Shown here in pieces: positions 54,420 through 63,156 of a DNA stretch of 63,156 bases. Source of the stretch: Candidatus Obscuribacterales bacterium (GTDB lineage Bacteria; Cyanobacteriota; Vampirovibrionia; Obscuribacterales; Obscuribacteraceae); the NCBI GenBank assembly GCA_020050685.1, contig JAGVKG010000053.1, positions 1 through 63,156 of the forward strand. Reading direction: 5' to 3'. The notes beneath the pieces are model-generated. The model was not told where the DNA came from. It worked only from the letters and a program-made list of their open reading frames with translations, and did no database searches. A program made the position numbers and the translations under genes. Position 1 is the first letter of the stretch. Each line of letters begins with the position of its first letter.

Positions 54420-55043
54420 TCAGCGGGGGCTCATTTTGGGCAAATGAGTTGAGGAGAATCTGTGCAAGCGAGCCAAAAATTCCGGATCGACAGAGCAAAC
54501 CCCACCCTCACAATGTCCTTGCGCCACTTTCTCTAAAATCTTTTCTTCTTGGCGAGACAAAGCCTCAGACATGTGCACAACGCTGCCATCCCGTCTAAGC
54601 ATTGGCAAAGTGCCAGTAGTCTTTTGCAAGACATCTCGGGCAATTCTCGGATCAAGCCAGACCGAGCCATGCCCAACGTGTCTGATTGTCGCTTCCAAGG
54701 TGTGGGCAAAATCTCGTTTAGAGACATAGCCATTGGCATGCGAACCAAAAGAATCAAAAAATTCCTTACCACCATCGTCAGAGCTAAGCATGATCAGAAG
54801 AACAGATGGAAATTGCTTTTTGATATGTCTGCCAAGTTCAATGCCTTCACAACCAGCCAGCTCACTATCCAATAGGACTACGGTCGGTTTCTTTTCCTCA
54901 ATTTTTGCAAAAGCCGCCTGACCGTCTTCAGCAAAGCCGACAACGTGAAACCCCGGCTTTTCTTTCAAAAAAACACTTAGACCGGCACGTACAGCTGGGT
55001 CGTCATCGACGATTAAGATATCAATGCTCTTTTGATCTGACAT
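54420..55043 (-). CDS. Response regulator with an incomplete LuxR-type output domain
   Basis: Protein of 207 residues. The receiver (about 8-125) is complete: acidic DDD at 13-15, phospho-accepting Asp59 (VVLLDSELAG), a Ser switch and Lys109 in YVSKRD. Residues 162-176 (LSRQEEKILEKVAQG) match the opening helix of a NarL/LuxR helix-turn-helix. What should follow (the recognition helix with T-V-K-x-H) is replaced by an unrelated 31-residue Cys/His-containing tail. Either a frameshift or recombination has removed the DNA-binding half, or it now works by protein contact. The ATG has a weak GGGAAAG site. A hairpin follows the stop. Confidence 0.8.
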   Translation of the reverse strand: MSDQKSIDILIVDDDPAVRAGLSVFLKEKPGFHVVGFAEDGQAAFAKIEEKKPTVVLLDSELAGCEGIELGRHIKKQFPSVLLIMLSSDDGGKEFFDSFGSHANGYVSKRDFAHTLEATIRHVGHGSVWLDPRIARDVLQKTTGTLPMLRRDGSVVHMSEALSRQEEKILEKVAQGHCEGGVCSVDPEFLARLHRFSSTHLPKMSPR

Positions 55044-55094
55044 TCGGTCTTTCCCGTAAAGAGAATTTACGCAGTCATTACCTTACATGCCAAC

Positions 55095-57242
55095 TTAACA
55101 ACAACGTGTAACAGTTAAACCTGGCGAATCGCAAGAATTGTTTGCATATTCGGAATAAACATCTGGCTGGTTTGGGGTTTTATCGTTTGCACCCTGAGCT
55201 TTCTCGCCGCCCTTAGTCAATCTGAACCAAGAACGCACAGATTCGATAATAATCAATAAAACCATGACTAAAAAGGCCATGGCCAAACCGGCATCCAAAT
55301 AGTCGTTAAATATCAAGGTTGGCGCTTGAGCCAAGGCTTGTCCGGAAAGTTCTCCGGCTACCATTTGTGCCGATAACATTTGTGCATGAGCAATAAATCC
55401 TAATTTGGCCTGGTTGCTGAAAACTTTCAGAAGACCGGCGCTAAACGTGACCGAAACAAGCCAAGCAAGTGGAGCAAAAGTAATCCAAGCAAAGCGCGTC
55501 TTGCCCATAGAAATTATTATTGTCGTACCAAGGCAGAGTGCTACCACGGCTAAGAGCTGATTGGCAATGCCGAACAAAGGCCAAAGGGAGTTAATACCAC
55601 CGAGAGGATCGATCACTCCTTGATACAAAAAGTATCCCCAGCCAGAAACAACAATGGCTGACGATAACAAAACAGCCGGATACCAGGATGTGCGGCCAAG
55701 CGGCTTCCAGATTAGTTTGAGAAAGTCTTGCACCAAAAAGCGGCCGACTCTTGTGCCTGCATCCAGGCAAGTAAGAATAAACAAGGCCTCAAACATGATG
55801 GCAAAGTGATACCAAAATGAAACTGAACTTAAGGCACCCGCAACCGGACCGGAAACAATCGCTTTCGATTTTTCTGTCGCAGAAGCAAATATTGAAGCCA
55901 TGCCGACAGCTAAGGTCGGCCCGCCGCCAGTGCGTGACCATAAAGAGGCCTCACCGCAATCATCAGAAAGTTTCTGCATCTGAGAAACTGTGACAGGATA
56001 TCCCCAAGAAGAGATTTTCTGACAAGCGACCACAGGCGATTCACCAATCACACCTTTTGGCCCATTGATGGCAAAGTAAGTGCCTGGTGAAATAGTTGAG
56101 GCAGCAATAATTGCCATGATTGCTACAGTCGCCTCACAAAGCATTGAACCATAGCCAATTGCACGCGCGTGAGTTTCTTTAGCAATCATCTTTGGTGTTG
56201 TCCCGGACGAAACTAAAGAGTGAAATCCGGAAATCGCTCCGCAAGCAATTGTAATGAAACAAAATGGAAATACATTGCCGGCAAATAGCGGCCCTTGTCC
56301 ATTAACAAACACAGTCAAAGGTGGCATTTGCAAAACTGGCTTAACAAGAACAATCCCCAATCCCAGAAGCAGGATGGTGCCAATTTTGATAAAGGCAGAT
56401 AAGTAATCACGTGGTGCTAAAAGTACCCAGACCGGCAAGACAGAGGCAATAAAGCCATAGGTCATAATCGCATAACAAAGACTGGGTGCCGAAAGTGTAA
56501 ACCATGAGGCAAGCATTGGCTCGTTGGCGACCCACTTGCCTGCCACCACGGCAAGTATCGTCAGCACTACACCAATTAAGGATCCTTCCAAAATTTTGCC
56601 GGGACGAATTGCCCGCATGTAAAAGCCGACCAGAATGGCAATTGGTACTGTCGCAAGCAAAGTGAAAGCGCCCCATGGACTTGATTTGAGGGCATTGACT
56701 ACCACAAGGGCTAAAACGGCCATCAAGATAACCATGATCATCAATATGGCCACTAATGCCACCATGCCAGCAAAGGGACTGATTTCGTCGCGCACCATTT
56801 GAGCAAGCGAACGACCACCTCGGCGCATTGAACCACACAAAATGACAAAGTCTTGCACAGCACCAGCTAAGACAACTCCAAAGATTATCCAGAGCGTGCC
56901 AGGTAAAAAGCCAAACTGTGCCGCTAATATTGGCCCGACCAAAGGACCAGCCCCAGCAATAGCCGCGAAGTGATGACCAAACAAGACCCATTTATTGGTT
57001 GGCACAAAATCATGACCATCATTGACCTTTTCGGAAGGCGTTTGATTTGCGTCATTCAGAACAAAAACGCGGTCGGCAATAAACTTGCTGTAAAAGCGAT
57101 AAGCAAGAGCAAAGGTCAAGACAGCCGCTGTTAAGAGCCACATGGCGTTTGGTGCTTCACCACGAGCGATTGCTAGCTGATAGAAAGCAAATGCACCACC
57201 AAGCGCGCACGAAAGCCAAGCAATTGTCGAAAGCCATTTCAT
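55095..57242 (-). CDS. cstA: Carbon starvation protein CstA-type transporter
   Basis: Integral membrane protein of 715 residues with about 15-18 hydrophobic spans. The family signature [21 protein letters not shown] is at about 80-100, followed by GAVQDF and [10 protein letters not shown]; later come [15 protein letters not shown] and [12 protein letters not shown]. CstA/YjiY proteins take up peptides or pyruvate during carbon starvation. The start ATG 57242 has GGAG seven bases upstream; a TTG at 57254 includes that site and is rejected. It is 21 bases downstream of the nucleoside transporter on the same strand, so scavenging of two nutrient classes may be co-expressed. Confidence 0.93.
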   Translation of the reverse strand: MKWLSTIAWLSCALGGAFAFYQLAIARGEAPNAMWLLTAAVLTFALAYRFYSKFIADRVFVLNDANQTPSEKVNDGHDFVPTNKWVLFGHHFAAIAGAGPLVGPILAAQFGFLPGTLWIIFGVVLAGAVQDFVILCGSMRRGGRSLAQMVRDEISPFAGMVALVAILMIMVILMAVLALVVVNALKSSPWGAFTLLATVPIAILVGFYMRAIRPGKILEGSLIGVVLTILAVVAGKWVANEPMLASWFTLSAPSLCYAIMTYGFIASVLPVWVLLAPRDYLSAFIKIGTILLLGLGIVLVKPVLQMPPLTVFVNGQGPLFAGNVFPFCFITIACGAISGFHSLVSSGTTPKMIAKETHARAIGYGSMLCEATVAIMAIIAASTISPGTYFAINGPKGVIGESPVVACQKISSWGYPVTVSQMQKLSDDCGEASLWSRTGGGPTLAVGMASIFASATEKSKAIVSGPVAGALSSVSFWYHFAIMFEALFILTCLDAGTRVGRFLVQDFLKLIWKPLGRTSWYPAVLLSSAIVVSGWGYFLYQGVIDPLGGINSLWPLFGIANQLLAVVALCLGTTIIISMGKTRFAWITFAPLAWLVSVTFSAGLLKVFSNQAKLGFIAHAQMLSAQMVAGELSGQALAQAPTLIFNDYLDAGLAMAFLVMVLLIIIESVRSWFRLTKGGEKAQGANDKTPNQPDVYSEYANNSCDSPGLTVTRCC

Positions 57243-57263
57243 GGTTAGCTCCAAAAAATATGA

Positions 57264-58565
57264 TTAGGTTAAAAGTCCAGCCAATGCCGCGGAAAGATAG
57301 CTAGCCAAAGTACCGCATGCCAATGCTTTCATACCAAGGCGAGCCAAGTCGTGTCTTCTTTGAGGAGCAATTTCACCGATGCCACCAATTTGCATGGCAA
57401 CCGAGCTGAAGTTGGCAAAACCACACAAAGCAAAAGTTGCAATTGTTTCTGATTGCGGGCCAAGATGCATAGCTGTGTGACCTTTGAGAATTGCCGACAT
57501 ATCGGTGTAGGCAACAAATTCGTTGATTGAAAGTTTTTCTCCCATCAAGCGTCCAACAGTATGAGCTTCAGACCAAGGCACTCCCAATAACCAAGCAAAA
57601 GGAGCAAAAACTATACCGAACAAATCTTGCAATTTTAGTTCTGGCAAATTCAAACCAAACAAATGTGGATCGGCACCGAATGCCACCAACTGTTTGCCGA
57701 CAAGACTCAAGCCGGCATCAGTCATGGCAATTAAGGCAATGAAAGCCAGAAGCATAGCTGCTACATTCAAACCAATCCGCAAGCCATCGCCAGCACCATG
57801 AGCAGCTGCATCAATTAAATTGACGTTGTGGCTTTTCACTTCAATTTGCACTGTGCCTTTGGTTTTTGATTCTTCTGTTTCCGGCCAAACAATTTTGGCA
57901 ATCACCAAGGCTCCTGGTGCAGCCATGATTGAGGCTGTGAGCAAATAAGAGGCTTTGATACCCATACCGATATAAACAGCCAAAACTCCGCCGGCAACGC
58001 AAGCCATACTGCCAGACATGGCTGCCAAAAGTTCAGACATTGTCATAGTCGGCACATAAGGACGAATTAGAAGCTGTGCTTCCACTTGGCCAACAAAAAC
58101 AGAAGCAGCATTGGAAAGTGCTTCCGATCCGGATGCACCCATAATAAATGCCACCACTTTGGCTACGACCTGGACAATGCGTTGCATGATGCCGAGGTAA
58201 TAAGAAATAGACACCAAGCAAGAAACAAATATGATGGTTGGAATCACACGGAAAGCAAAAATGTAATCCGAACCTGGGCCAAATGTTTTCACCAGCGCTT
58301 CCGGATTAGTTACCAGAGGGCCAAACAAAAATCCAGCACCTGCATCAGAGAAATGCAAACATGCCGTGATGAAATCACCAATTGATTGAAAGAGATGTTG
58401 TCCGATATCGGACTTAAGCACAAACAGTGCCATCACAAGTTGCAAGATCAATCCGGAAATCACCAGCCGATAATTGATCGCCTTACGATTGTTGGACATT
58501 AGGTATGCCAAACCCAGGATTGAAGCAATCCCTACAAAACCCATGCATTTCGATTCCACGATCAT
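57264..58565 (-). CDS. Concentrative nucleoside transporter (NupC/CNT family)
   Basis: Membrane protein of 433 residues with about ten spans. Diagnostic segments are SNAASVFVGQVEAQLLIRPY (about 155-175) and MTMSELLAAMSGSMACVAGGVLAVYI (about 178-203), the pair that forms the nucleoside and cation site in CNT proteins. The late part has INEFVAY and the paired FALCGFANFSSVAMQIGGIG. It imports nucleosides with Na+ or H+. GGAGAG precedes ATG 58565. cstA follows 21 bases downstream. Uridine kinase at 19973-20671 could trap the imported uridine. Confidence 0.92.
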   Translation of the reverse strand: MIVESKCMGFVGIASILGLAYLMSNNRKAINYRLVISGLILQLVMALFVLKSDIGQHLFQSIGDFITACLHFSDAGAGFLFGPLVTNPEALVKTFGPGSDYIFAFRVIPTIIFVSCLVSISYYLGIMQRIVQVVAKVVAFIMGASGSEALSNAASVFVGQVEAQLLIRPYVPTMTMSELLAAMSGSMACVAGGVLAVYIGMGIKASYLLTASIMAAPGALVIAKIVWPETEESKTKGTVQIEVKSHNVNLIDAAAHGAGDGLRIGLNVAAMLLAFIALIAMTDAGLSLVGKQLVAFGADPHLFGLNLPELKLQDLFGIVFAPFAWLLGVPWSEAHTVGRLMGEKLSINEFVAYTDMSAILKGHTAMHLGPQSETIATFALCGFANFSSVAMQIGGIGEIAPQRRHDLARLGMKALACGTLASYLSAALAGLLT

Positions 58566-58638
58566 TCTATCTCTCCGGTTGGTGTGGTAACTCTCTTTCT
58601 AGTTTCAACTCTTGTTTCCAAATTTACTTTCACTTCTC

Positions 58639-59106
58639 TTAGTCAATTAAATCCATAGGGTCATCGGGATCGGATTTCAATTCAGGTTGCATTTCTTGCT
58701 TGGGCACTAATTCCACTCCCAAATAACCTTGTCCCCGAATTGTTATCCAATGACGGAAAGGTCTGAAGCCTTTCTTTTGCACATCGACAAGATGCCTGCC
58801 ATCAGCCACTCTCACCCAAAACGTTCCGCCACCTAAATCCTGTGCGCGAGATCGGGTCATGGTGCCGCTTGGTTTACCATCAATAAATACTTGCGCATCG
58901 ATAGTGTTTGAATCGCCATTCAAAAGCAAGTTATAGTCCTTGCCAGAATTATCTCTGGTTTCAAACCAAAGCAAACCAAGAACTAAAACAACAATCAAAA
59001 GCCAAATTCTCAGAGCCCAATTGCGAGCCGGCACAATCTGATTGATTGTCTCAGCTTGCTTGACTGAATCTTCTATTGGATCTTGATTTGGGGAAGTGGT
59101 TTGCAT
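58639..59106 (-). CDS. Membrane-anchored PEGA-like domain protein
   Basis: Protein of 155 residues with one transmembrane span at about 30-48 (WALRIWLLIVVLVLGLLWF). The extracytoplasmic beta-rich domain has AQVFIDGKPSGTM and GRHLVDVQKKGFRPF, the typical alternation of PEGA surface-layer-associated repeats. The tail is acidic (DPDDPMDLID). It begins 8 bases after the stop of the PBP1A gene on the same strand and so is almost certainly co-translated with it. A role in binding or steering wall synthesis is a reasonable inference. Confidence 0.7.
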   Translation of the reverse strand: MQTTSPNQDPIEDSVKQAETINQIVPARNWALRIWLLIVVLVLGLLWFETRDNSGKDYNLLLNGDSNTIDAQVFIDGKPSGTMTRSRAQDLGGGTFWVRVADGRHLVDVQKKGFRPFRHWITIRGQGYLGVELVPKQEMQPELKSDPDDPMDLID

Positions 59107-59114
59107 GATTGCCT

Positions 59115-60998
59115 TTACGGAACGAGAGGAACTTGATTCGGCTCACTTTGTCCACCAGGAGCAGGAGCAGTGGGCGGCATGGTTGACGAGGTTCCCGGTT
59201 GGGGTTGAGCTTGCGGCGCTTGTTTAACCGCATCTTGAGTCTCAACTGACTCCGGCATTGCCTGATGCATATGCTCCGCGTCTTGTGGCTCTGCATATTG
59301 CGCCTGAGGAAGTTCATTGGCTGGCAGTGGCGCTTGTGATTCACCAGGAACTTCAGTTGCACCTTCCATCTTGGTGGGAGCAATAAATGAACCAGGTGGA
59401 GTGGGATACTTCTCGTAATAAGCCTTATTGTAATCGCGCCAAATCTTAGCCATGACTGTGCCACCAGTCACGTAAGTTCCGGGAATCGGCAAGTTGTCGT
59501 CATTGCCTCCCCAAACCGCAGTAGCCATATCTGGTGTAAAACCAATAAACCAAATATCTTTGGCCTCATCGGCAGTTCCGGTTTTACCGGCCACTGGTCT
59601 ATCGGCAAGTCTTGCTTGCGTACCGGTGCCATAGCGGACCACGTCTTGCAATATATCAACCAAATTATAAACAGGCTCAGGATCAAAAACTTTGTCTACC
59701 TTCGGTTCAAAAACTTCAATTACTTGACCTTTGCTATTCTCAATCCGGCGAATAATTTGTGGTTTGATTGCCACTCCCGCCCGGGCCAAGGTGGCATAAG
59801 CACCAGCCATTTCCAAAGGTGAAACAGCGGAGCTGCCTAAAGCCAAGGACAAATTCGGATCAAGCTTGGAAGTGATACCAGCCAAACGGGCTGTCTCAAC
59901 AATTGAATTGACATCAGCCAATTGGGCAACACGGACTGAGCAGACATTACGCGATAGAGTTAATGCTTTGCGTATGGTAATTTTGCCCATGAATTTATGG
60001 TCGAAATTTTTTGGACTGTAATCCGGCAAGCCCCAAGGTTGATGAATAACCAATGGTTCATCGGCAATTATCGAATCCGGTGTCAGAATTCCTTTGATGA
60101 AGGCAGTGAGATAAACAAATGGTTTAAACGATGAACCAGCTGTATGCGGATTAGTAGCGCGGTTCCACTGATTCTTCCAAAAATTACCGACACCACCAAC
60201 CAGTGCTACCACTGAACCATCACGGACAGAAACCGAAACCAATGCACCTTGAGTTACACCCTTTGGTGCATGTTTGATTCCCTCGCTCAAAGTTTGCTCA
60301 GCAATTTCTTGAGCGGCCGGATCCAAGCAAGTATAAACACGCAATCCTTGCTTGCTCATTTCTGCTTGGCTAAAGCGTGAGCGCAAAATTTGCAAAACCT
60401 CACTGATGTAAAAAGGAAACCGCTCGAGCGAGTTGGTGCCTTTTTTGAATGCAAGCTTTTGCTCTTTGGCCGCTTTTGCTTGCTTAGCTGTTATGTAACC
60501 ATACTCAACCATCTTGTCCAGGATTTCATGCTGACGAGAAATTGCCTGCGCTCGATTGGCAGATGTAGAAAGTTCCGATGGTGCCTTAACCAAACCAGAT
60601 AAAAAAGCAGCTTCCGGTAATGTCAGCTCAGCTGCACTTTTATCAAAATAACGATAAGCGGCTCTTTGAATGCCATAAGCACCATTGCCAAAATAAACTT
60701 GGTTGAGATACATTTCCAAGATGCGGTCTTTGGAATAAGTGCGTTCCAACTGCCAGGCCATAACGGCCTCTTTCACCTTTCTTTCGATATTACGTCTTGG
60801 CTCTTCAAAGAAAAGATTTTTCACTAATTGCTGAGTAATTGTTGAGCCACCTTCAACAACTTTGCCAGCTTGCATGTTGGCAAAAAATGCCCGGAAGATA
60901 CTTATTGGGTTAACACCATGATGCTCATAAAAATGGTGATCTTCTGCCGCTAAAATTGCTTGCTGCATTTGGGTGGAGATTTGACTGAGTGGTACCAC
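59115..60998 (-). CDS. Penicillin-binding protein 1A, catalytic part (downstream of an in-frame stop)
   Basis: Class A PBP, 627 residues from the GTG directly after a TAA. It carries a glycosyltransferase-51 domain with its catalytic Glu at 19 (AEDHHFYEHHG), then GGSTITQQLVKN and RKVKEAVMAWQLE. The transpeptidase has GSSFKP (near 290), SRN and KTGTA (near 470). The last 90 residues are a Gln/Pro/Ala-rich tail. The normal membrane anchor and the sequence before VVPLSQIS are in the same frame on the other side of the TAA (60999-61271), so this is the larger piece of one gene. Alone it would lack an anchor and signal. Reinitiation at GTG, a sequencing error or a true mutation are possible. Confidence 0.88.
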   Translation of the reverse strand: MVPLSQISTQMQQAILAAEDHHFYEHHGVNPISIFRAFFANMQAGKVVEGGSTITQQLVKNLFFEEPRRNIERKVKEAVMAWQLERTYSKDRILEMYLNQVYFGNGAYGIQRAAYRYFDKSAAELTLPEAAFLSGLVKAPSELSTSANRAQAISRQHEILDKMVEYGYITAKQAKAAKEQKLAFKKGTNSLERFPFYISEVLQILRSRFSQAEMSKQGLRVYTCLDPAAQEIAEQTLSEGIKHAPKGVTQGALVSVSVRDGSVVALVGGVGNFWKNQWNRATNPHTAGSSFKPFVYLTAFIKGILTPDSIIADEPLVIHQPWGLPDYSPKNFDHKFMGKITIRKALTLSRNVCSVRVAQLADVNSIVETARLAGITSKLDPNLSLALGSSAVSPLEMAGAYATLARAGVAIKPQIIRRIENSKGQVIEVFEPKVDKVFDPEPVYNLVDILQDVVRYGTGTQARLADRPVAGKTGTADEAKDIWFIGFTPDMATAVWGGNDDNLPIPGTYVTGGTVMAKIWRDYNKAYYEKYPTPPGSFIAPTKMEGATEVPGESQAPLPANELPQAQYAEPQDAEHMHQAMPESVETQDAVKQAPQAQPQPGTSSTMPPTAPAPGGQSEPNQVPLVP

Positions 60999-61271
60999 TT
61001 AGCGATCTTCATCACCTTCCACCGTGCAAACCAGCTTGTCCGAGCGATCAAAAATTTGGATCGCTTCAATTGGCTCGTATTTTTCCAGAATGGAAACATC
61101 GGGCAGAAGTCGGATTTGTCCCCAAAGCGATGCTCCAAGATATCCCATTGCTAAGGTGAGCAAAACGCACAAAAAGAAAAAGCCCTTCCTCAGCAAACCC
61201 CAAAGTGTTAACTTGCGTTTGCCGGACTTGCCGCCGGAGCGTTTGTTGCCTTTTGTTCTGAGACGGGCCAA
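60999..61271 (-). pseudogene. PBP1A N-terminal fragment: anchor and start, closed by TAA
   Basis: A 90-residue frame in the same phase as the catalytic part. It has a basic cytoplasmic start (KGNKRSGGKSGKRKL), a transmembrane span at about 28-50 (GFFFLCVLLTLAMGYLGASLW) and the lead-in to the glycosyltransferase (EAIQIFDRSDKLVCTVEGDEDR), just as in intact PBP1A proteins. The TAA at 60999-61001 then interrupts where the family continues into VPLSQI. The start is unclear: TTG 61271 has only an AGG close by. A different frame opens at ATG 61323 (MTKFSNFAFEDLAEYKAFG), so a second lesion near 61270 is possible. Confidence 0.75.
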
Positions 61272-61463
61272 AAGCCTTGTACTCCGCTAGATCTTCAAAA
61301 GCGAAATTACTAAATTTCGTCATGCGCTTTTGCGGTCATCATTATATACCTTTACAAGTGTCGGATATACGTTCAAAGCCTGGGCTTAATAGATTTGCAT
61401 CCAAATTCATCACCTCTTGACAAATGCCGATCAAGATTGAAGATAATTGTCAGACTGACCAAA

Positions 61464-61497
61464 CAAAAAGACGTAAGCTTTCACCTACGTCTTTTTG
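61464..61497 (-). terminator. Terminator downstream of xer recombinase
   Basis: CAAAAAGACGTA (61464-61475) and TACGTCTTTTTG (61486-61497) form a perfect 12-base stem around a 10-base loop. It begins 19 bases beyond the recombinase stop. On the minus strand the stem ends in a T-run (TCTTTTTG followed by TTTGG). The flanking A and T runs make it work in either direction. Confidence 0.75.
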
Positions 61498-61515
61498 CTT
61501 CAGGTTTAACCGAGC

Positions 61516-62463
61516 TTATGCTCTTGGGTGACTGGACATGTAAATTTTGCGCAGTCTATCCAAACTCACGTGCGTATAAATTTGCGTGGTGCTAATGGAA
61601 GAGTGTCCAAGTAAGTCTTGTACTACTCGTAAGTCAGCGCCCCCTTCCAGAAGATGGGTAGCAAATGTATGACGCAGTGTGTGTGGTGTGATGGTCTTAT
61701 TGATGCCGGCCTTACGCGCATGTTTGAGAACAATACGGTGGACCGAACGGGTCGAAAGTGGTGTGAACTCTCGGCTGATAAACAATGGATCTGTCACTTG
61801 TGGCTGTCTGCCTTGAGCAAGTTTTGCCCAGTGTTCAGTCAACCAACGTGATACCCAGCTGTTAGCAGATTGATTTAGCAAGACAACTCGCTCACGCGAT
61901 CCTTTACCAAAAGCTTTAATTTCCATGGTTTCAGGGTTGTAATCTTGCACGGTCAAACCACAAAGCTCGCTGACTCTCATGCCGGTAGCATAAAGAGTTT
62001 CAAGGATGGCACGATCGCGTACACCAAGAGAACTCGAGTCTGGCGACATGAAAAGTCTTGCTACTTCTTCACGATCGAGGCAAGAGGGTAGCCTGCGGAC
62101 GAGCTTTGGTCCACGCAAGGGTTTCGAAGGGTCAAAATCAATAATCTGTTCCCGGCGCAGGTACTTACAAAATGTGCGAATGGCAGAGATTTTGCGAGCC
62201 ACTGTCGGTCTGGAATAACGATCTTGAATATCGCGCACATAACTTCTGAGAGCATCCGCTTCTAAAACACCTGAAGTCATTTCGGTCATGACCACACCCG
62301 GTGCACTGGTCACTGGGCTTTCGCCATTTTCAGGCGAGGTGTTCAAAAGCTGCTTTAGGTCATTGATGTATGCGCGGATTGTATGAGACGAGTAATTACG
62401 CTCGACTTCTAAATAACCGGCAAACTGGTTGAGCCACCCAAGAACCCCTGGTTGGTAAGTCAA
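61516..62463 (-). CDS. Tyrosine recombinase XerC/XerD
   Basis: Site-specific recombinase of 315 residues, probably the chromosome-dimer resolvase acting at dif. The N-terminal SAM-like domain (about 8-105) has RNYSSHTIRAYINDL. The catalytic domain has Arg163 (ATGMRVSEL), Lys187 (FGKGSRER), His261 and Arg264 (HTLRHTFATH), His287 (LLGHSSI) and nucleophile Tyr296 (TQIYTHV), the complete set. It has an insert of about 25 residues (PENGESPVTSAPGVV) in the N-terminal domain. The start is TTG 62463 with AAGAAGG six bases upstream. It is not beside integration-type genes, which favours the housekeeping role. XerC and XerD cannot be told apart here. Confidence 0.9.
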   Translation of the reverse strand: MTYQPGVLGWLNQFAGYLEVERNYSSHTIRAYINDLKQLLNTSPENGESPVTSAPGVVMTEMTSGVLEADALRSYVRDIQDRYSRPTVARKISAIRTFCKYLRREQIIDFDPSKPLRGPKLVRRLPSCLDREEVARLFMSPDSSSLGVRDRAILETLYATGMRVSELCGLTVQDYNPETMEIKAFGKGSRERVVLLNQSANSWVSRWLTEHWAKLAQGRQPQVTDPLFISREFTPLSTRSVHRIVLKHARKAGINKTITPHTLRHTFATHLLEGGADLRVVQDLLGHSSISTTQIYTHVSLDRLRKIYMSSHPRA

Positions 62464-63023
62464 AGCAAGCCTTCTTTCTAGTACTGTCTGGTGGCATTAT
62501 TATAAGGCTCTTATATGCTTTGTAAAGCCTCCTGACATTCAAATCTTCACGAATTTTGCAATAAAAATCTCAAAAGACCAGTGATAACCCGGTGAAGGCT
62601 TCAGGCTTTGAGCCTTTGAAGATTCCATGGGTAAAAGCTAAATTGAAGGAACACCAAGCCAGACCGGCCTTAAATCCAGATCAATCCCTCCAGGCTGGAT
62701 AAAAAGCAGACTCAAATAACTAAAACTTGGCACAATGGGAATAGAGGGACTAGGGCCAAGATCAATATCTATATATTGGAATGGAGGGAAGAGACAGATA
62801 ATTTTTTGAGAAATCGGCGCGATTGCCAGCTAGTGTTGCTCTTGCCGGATCTAATCTTCTTGTTATACTTAATAAGACGTTAAGATTCCCAGAATAAAAA
62901 AGTAAATTTAGAGTAGAAATTTTGGGCGAGTAACTTACTAGAAATGAGCTGGCATGTAGAAAGTAAAGTCGCGGCATAACTTCCCGCCGGATTAGGTCAA
63001 CCTACTACATAAACGACTCACCT
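62464..63023. other. Noncoding stretch before the right-edge gene
   Basis: 560 bases without a supported gene. A hairpin CTTCAGGCT/AGCCTTTGAAG spans 62599-62621, with an alternative AAGGCT/AGCCTT pairing, and a weaker TCCAG/CTGGA pair lies near 62675-62699. These might be leader structures of the recombinase message. The 72-codon minus frame at 62762-62977 lacks a ribosome site and a recognisable product. Confidence 0.45.
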
Positions 63024-63156
63024 ATGACAAGCACATCATTTAGACCATCAAGTTATCAGCAACCGCCTCGTGACCCCACGACGACGGCCCTCTTATCCAT
63101 AATTCCAGGATTAGGGCAGTTGGCAAACGGCGAGACACGCAAAGGTTTTCTCTTCC
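63024..63156 (+). CDS. Partial gene: small membrane protein with IPGLGQ motif
   Basis: An open frame from ATG 63024 runs off the right edge; 44 codons are seen. After a Ser/Pro/Thr-rich start (QQPPRDPTTTA) comes LLSIIPGLGQLANGETRKG, then FLF. The L-S-x-I-P-G-L-G-Q-x-x-N-G-x-x-x-K-G pattern is the hallmark of TM2-like and related small bacterial membrane proteins. No good ribosome site is visible, so the start is tentative. Confidence 0.6.
   Translation, partial: MTSTSFRPSSYQQPPRDPTTTALLSIIPGLGQLANGETRKGFLF

Noticed and set aside
60999-61001. TAA at this site as evidence for stop-codon reassignment
   Set aside because: TAA clearly ends many intact genes in the window, for example zwf and sbcC, at the expected lengths.
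61516-62463. Xer recombinase as evidence for an integrated mobile element
   Set aside because: No att-like repeats, phage or transposon genes nearby; its neighbours are housekeeping genes.
62762-62977. 72-codon minus-strand frame
   Set aside because: No ribosome site, no motif, AT-rich intergenic composition.

Overview
The window reads as chromosomal DNA of a heterotrophic, non-photosynthetic bacterium related to Cyanobacteria. The best fit is the Vampirovibrionia/Melainabacteria side, perhaps Obscuribacterales. This is an inference. It rests on an oxidative pentose phosphate cluster with an OpcA-type activator (otherwise typical of cyanobacteria and actinobacteria), a long SerA with an ACT domain, a SpoIID/LytB protein in an apparent non-sporeformer, DUF3160, FxLYD-TPR and CstA proteins, a diderm-type PBP1A, and Shine-Dalgarno-led genes. 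No photosynthesis gene, phage, insertion sequence or CRISPR array was seen. The single RNA gene found is tRNA-Pro(UGG).

Layout. 1-5.2 kb: SbcC/Rad50-type ATPase, an intergenic block of alternating TGATACCAC repeats, a membrane-anchored TPR protein and an orphan HigA-like regulator. 5.4-9 kb: three-gene run of an unknown exported protein, a DUF4239 membrane protein and a DUF2252 protein. 9-17 kb: one 2634-residue FHA-like beta-helix surface protein with an embedded beta-propeller. 17-20.7 kb: an orphan Phd/VapB antitoxin, an unknown protein, and a DUF2142 membrane protein overlapping uridine kinase. 20.8-29.8 kb: gnd-zwf-opcA-pgl followed 1 base later by a lone Hpt protein and then a hybrid histidine kinase. 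29.9-38.3 kb: penicillin-acylase-family hydrolase, serA, DUF3160 and an S9 peptidase in tight tandem. 38.3-49.6 kb: envelope and secreted proteins, a phosphatase, a class II aldolase, tRNA-Pro, several small genes and an ECF sigma factor. 49.9-55 kb: small zinc ribbon, REC-Hpt protein, patatin, a 68-residue orphan gene, a second DUF2252 and a response regulator with a broken output domain. 55-63 kb: CstA, a nucleoside transporter, a PEGA-like protein, a PBP1A interrupted by an in-frame stop, a Xer recombinase, and the start of a small membrane protein at the right edge.

How the genes work together. The clearest unit is NADPH production from glucose-6-phosphate (zwf, its activator opcA, pgl, gnd). 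It lies in the same run as phosphorelay parts, which suggests but does not prove that redox metabolism and the relay are co-expressed. The 55-61 kb block joins uptake of peptides or pyruvate and of nucleosides with peptidoglycan synthesis. The most unusual items are the interrupted PBP1A, the giant surface protein without a visible secretion partner or anchor, the coupled DUF4239/DUF2252 pair with a distant second DUF2252, the repeat clusters in intergenic DNA, two antitoxin-like genes without toxins, and the response regulator with only the first part of a LuxR helix-turn-helix.
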